From the NCBI GenBank assembly GCA_013813905.1, contig JACCQX010000136.1:1-6655 (forward strand): 6,655 bases of DNA. Reading direction: 5' to 3'. Each line of letters starts with the position of its first letter. Position 1 is the first letter of the stretch. Origin of the DNA: Chloroflexota bacterium. Lineage in GTDB: Bacteria; Chloroflexota; Limnocylindria; Limnocylindrales; CSP1-4. The notes beneath the pieces are model-generated. The model searched no databases. It saw nothing but the letters and a program-made list of their open reading frames with translations, and was not told the DNA's origin. This document shows, in pieces, positions 4,927 through 6,655 of the stretch. A program made the translations under genes and the position numbers.

Positions 4927-6211
4927 GCAGCCCGTCACGACCCGAGCGGGCATGGCCCGCCTCGACCTGATGCTGGCCGCGCTCTTCGCGCTGGTGGCCT
5001 TCGTGGTGATGGCCGCGCCGGTGCTGGGCGCCGACCCGTCGGTGGATGCCTCCCCCGCGCCCTCGCTGGCCGTTGCTTCGCCGTCGGCCGCGCCCTCCGG
5101 CCCGGCCTCGCCCTCTGCGCAGCCCTGTCCGCTGCCGGTCTCGGCGCCGACGGCCGAACCCGGTCAGAGCCCGCTGCCGCTCAATCTCTGTCCCGCTGTC
5201 CTCAACGGCGCCGACCCGCTAAGCCTGATCGCCTGGATATTCACGCCCATCTTCCAGGCGATCTTCATGCTCATGGCCCTGCTCTATAACATCTTCGGCG
5301 ACATCGGCATCGCCATCATCGTGCTGACCATCCTGCTGCGGCTGCTGCTGGTGCCCGTCTTCCGAAAGCAGATCGTCTCGCAGCGCAGGATGCAGATCCT
5401 GCAGCCCGAGCTGCGCGCCATCCAGCTGAGATACAAGGGCAATCGCACCAAGATCAGCGAAGAGCAGATGCGCCTCTATCGCGAGCGCGGCATCAACCCC
5501 GCCGCGGGATGCCTTCCGGCGCTCCTCCAGCTGGTGCTGCTGATCCCCATGTACCAGGTCATCTCGCAGGGGCTCGCGGCACCGGACATCAGCTCCATGC
5601 TCCAGATCGCCGGCAACCCGGTGGTGAGCGTGGCCTGTCAGGACCCCGGCAATCCGACGGTGCCCTGCATCGACCCGACCATCCCCTGGCTGGACTGGCT
5701 CACGCCGGCTGCTGGGGGCCTGGATGCCCACGTCCCGGAGATCCTCTTCATGGTCATCCCCGGGATCTTCGGCCTGAGCATGTTGGCCCTCATCTCCGCC
5801 TTCCTCCAGCTCATCCAGACGCGCATGATGATCCCGGTCAACACCACCAACGACCCCCAGGTCCGGATGCAGCAGCGCATCTTCCTGATCCTGCCACTCT
5901 TCTCGCTGTTCTACGGCTGGATCCTGCCTGCTGGCCTCTTCCTGTACTGGATCACGACCACGATCTTCTCCATCGTCCAGCAGTATCTGATCGCCGGCTG
6001 GGGCGGTCTCTTCCCCGTGTTCGGCTGGACTCCCCGTTTCGCGCGGGATCATCAGCCGCGCTTCCCAGTTCCGTCCTATACGCCGCCCGTGGAGAACGGT
6101 CCCGGTCCGGAGTCGCCTTCGACCCGCCGGAGCCCGACCGATCGAGCGGCTGGCACCATCAGGCCGGCCCGGTCCAAGACACGGACCAGCCGTCGAGGGA
6201 GACGCCGATGA
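4910..6211 (+). CDS. yidC: Membrane protein insertase YidC/Oxa1
   Basis: YidC inserts and folds membrane proteins alone or with SecYEG. This 433-residue product has a hydrophobic N-terminal segment (about 19-40) ending in VLGA, a plausible signal-peptidase I site with no lipobox. A Pro/Ser/Ala-rich segment follows (about 42-95). The Oxa1 core starts near 104 and contains the motif [15 protein letters not shown] with the conserved groove arginine at 144, then a cytoplasmic loop with [10 protein letters not shown] and [16 protein letters not shown]. The remaining segments are [17 protein letters not shown] (200-216), one near 278-302, and a pair in 323-361. The C-terminal tail is strongly basic (ending RGRRR), as in YidC proteins that contact ribosomes. 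Start choice is uncertain: ATG 4910 overlaps yidD by 17 bases, GTG 4904 and ATG 4952 are alternatives, and none has a good Shine-Dalgarno sequence. The stop overlaps jag as ATGA. Confidence 0.95.
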   Translation: MTPSARQPVTTRAGMARLDLMLAALFALVAFVVMAAPVLGADPSVDASPAPSLAVASPSAAPSGPASPSAQPCPLPVSAPTAEPGQSPLPLNLCPAVLNGADPLSLIAWIFTPIFQAIFMLMALLYNIFGDIGIAIIVLTILLRLLLVPVFRKQIVSQRRMQILQPELRAIQLRYKGNRTKISEEQMRLYRERGINPAAGCLPALLQLVLLIPMYQVISQGLAAPDISSMLQIAGNPVVSVACQDPGNPTVPCIDPTIPWLDWLTPAAGGLDAHVPEILFMVIPGIFGLSMLALISAFLQLIQTRMMIPVNTTNDPQVRMQQRIFLILPLFSLFYGWILPAGLFLYWITTTIFSIVQQYLIAGWGGLFPVFGWTPRFARDHQPRFPVPSYTPPVENGPGPESPSTRRSPTDRAAGTIRPARSKTRTSRRGRRR

Positions 6212-6655
6212 GCGAGTACCAGGAGTTCACGGGCAAGACGGTCGAGGAGGCTCTGCGCAACGCGCGCGCGACCTTCCAGGCGACCGGTCTGGACGATCTC
6301 GATTTCGAGATCCTGACGCCCGGCAGTCGCGGCGTGCTGGGCATGGGCGCGGAACCGGCGCGCATCCTCGCCGCGCCTCGCGCCGCGCTCGGTGGAGCGG
6401 CGCCGCGCCGCGAAGCCGCCGCCGCCACACCGCTGCTGCCGCCTCCGCCGATGCGCGAAGACCGCGGCGATCGTGGAGACCGTGGCGGCCGCGACCGCTC
6501 GGGGGGACGGGAGCGCGATCGTGGCCGTCCCGGTGCCGGCGCTTCCGCGGGCTGGGATCGCTCTCCCGCGGGGGAGACGCCCTCGGCTGGGGCAGGCTCC
6601 TCGGCCGCGCCGAACGCTCAGGGCGGCGTCCCGGAGCCCCGGCCGTTCCCGGAGC
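6208..6655 (+). CDS. khpB: KhpB/Jag (EloR) family RNA-binding protein, N-terminal part (cut by window edge)
   Basis: Jag/KhpB proteins carry an N-terminal Jag_N domain, a variable linker, then KH and R3H RNA-binding domains; in Gram-positive bacteria they are linked to cell elongation and division. The 149 visible codons show the Jag_N domain at about 5-54: EFTGKTVEEAL (6-16) and GSRGVLGMGAEPARI (39-53), matching the family's GKTVEEA and KGFLGLGAKPA motifs. The linker from about 55 onward is low-complexity. It includes an Ala/Pro stretch, an Arg/Gly/Asp-rich tract (REDRGDRGDRGGRDRSGG, 83-100) and a Gly/Ser/Ala/Pro part. The KH and R3H domains would lie beyond the right edge and are not seen. 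The ATG at 6208 overlaps the yidC stop (ATGA) and is preceded by GAGGGAG (6195-6201). Position after yidC is the standard place for this gene. Confidence 0.88.
   Translation, partial: MSEYQEFTGKTVEEALRNARATFQATGLDDLDFEILTPGSRGVLGMGAEPARILAAPRAALGGAAPRREAAAATPLLPPPPMREDRGDRGDRGGRDRSGGRERDRGRPGAGASAGWDRSPAGETPSAGAGSSAAPNAQGGVPEPRPFPE

Noticed and set aside
6159..6430. Minus-strand open frames opposite the start of jag
   Set aside because: They are antisense to the conserved Jag_N domain and Arg/Ala/Pro-rich, typical of high-G+C shadow frames.
1..6655. CRISPR array, insertion sequence, prophage or defence system
   Set aside because: No regularly spaced repeats, transposase or integrase motifs, terminal inverted repeats or effector-like genes are visible. 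The region is a conserved core-gene cluster.

Overview
This window is a chromosomal replication-origin neighbourhood of a bacterium with high G+C DNA (roughly two thirds G+C by eye). The protein sequences (a DnaA beginning MDAKQVWRAALGELQ, a 45-residue L34, a YidC with a Pro/Ser/Ala-rich segment after its signal sequence) and the gene layout suggest a Chloroflexota-like lineage, possibly an uncultivated soil or freshwater clade. That placement is inference from sequence style, not a database match.

Layout: on the minus strand, reading right to left, are csaA (3590-3964), dnaA (1984-3336), a 377-bp gene-free spacer (1607-1983) that looks like oriC, dnaN (491-1606) and the N-terminal 154 codons of recF (1-462), which runs off the left edge. 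On the plus strand is a tightly packed operon: rpmH (4209-4346), rnpA (4385-4723), yidD (4720-4926), yidC (4910-6211) and the start of jag/khpB (6208 to the right edge). The two groups diverge from a 244-bp region (3965-4208) that holds a candidate rpmH promoter and a perfect 14-bp palindrome.

How the genes work together: DnaA binds the origin and loads the replisome, DnaN is the sliding clamp, and RecF acts in gap repair and fork restart. The plus-strand operon joins ribosomal protein L34, the protein subunit of RNase P, the small insertion factor YidD, the YidC membrane insertase and the RNA-binding protein KhpB/Jag. The last four are linked by overlapping stop and start codons. This is the conserved bacterial rpmH-rnpA-yidD-yidC-jag / dnaA-dnaN-recF arrangement.

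Points of interest: the origin spacer lies between dnaA and dnaN and has degenerate DnaA boxes built on a GTCCACA core, next to a pyrimidine-rich, relatively AT-rich tract with a CAT trinucleotide repeat. A csaA gene is inserted between rpmH and dnaA. YidC has an unusual Pro/Ser-rich segment and two Cys pairs on the outer face. The Jag homologue has an Arg/Gly/Asp-rich low-complexity linker. I found no mobile element, CRISPR array, tRNA or rRNA, and no clearly new system: the region is mainly conserved core genes with lineage-specific details.
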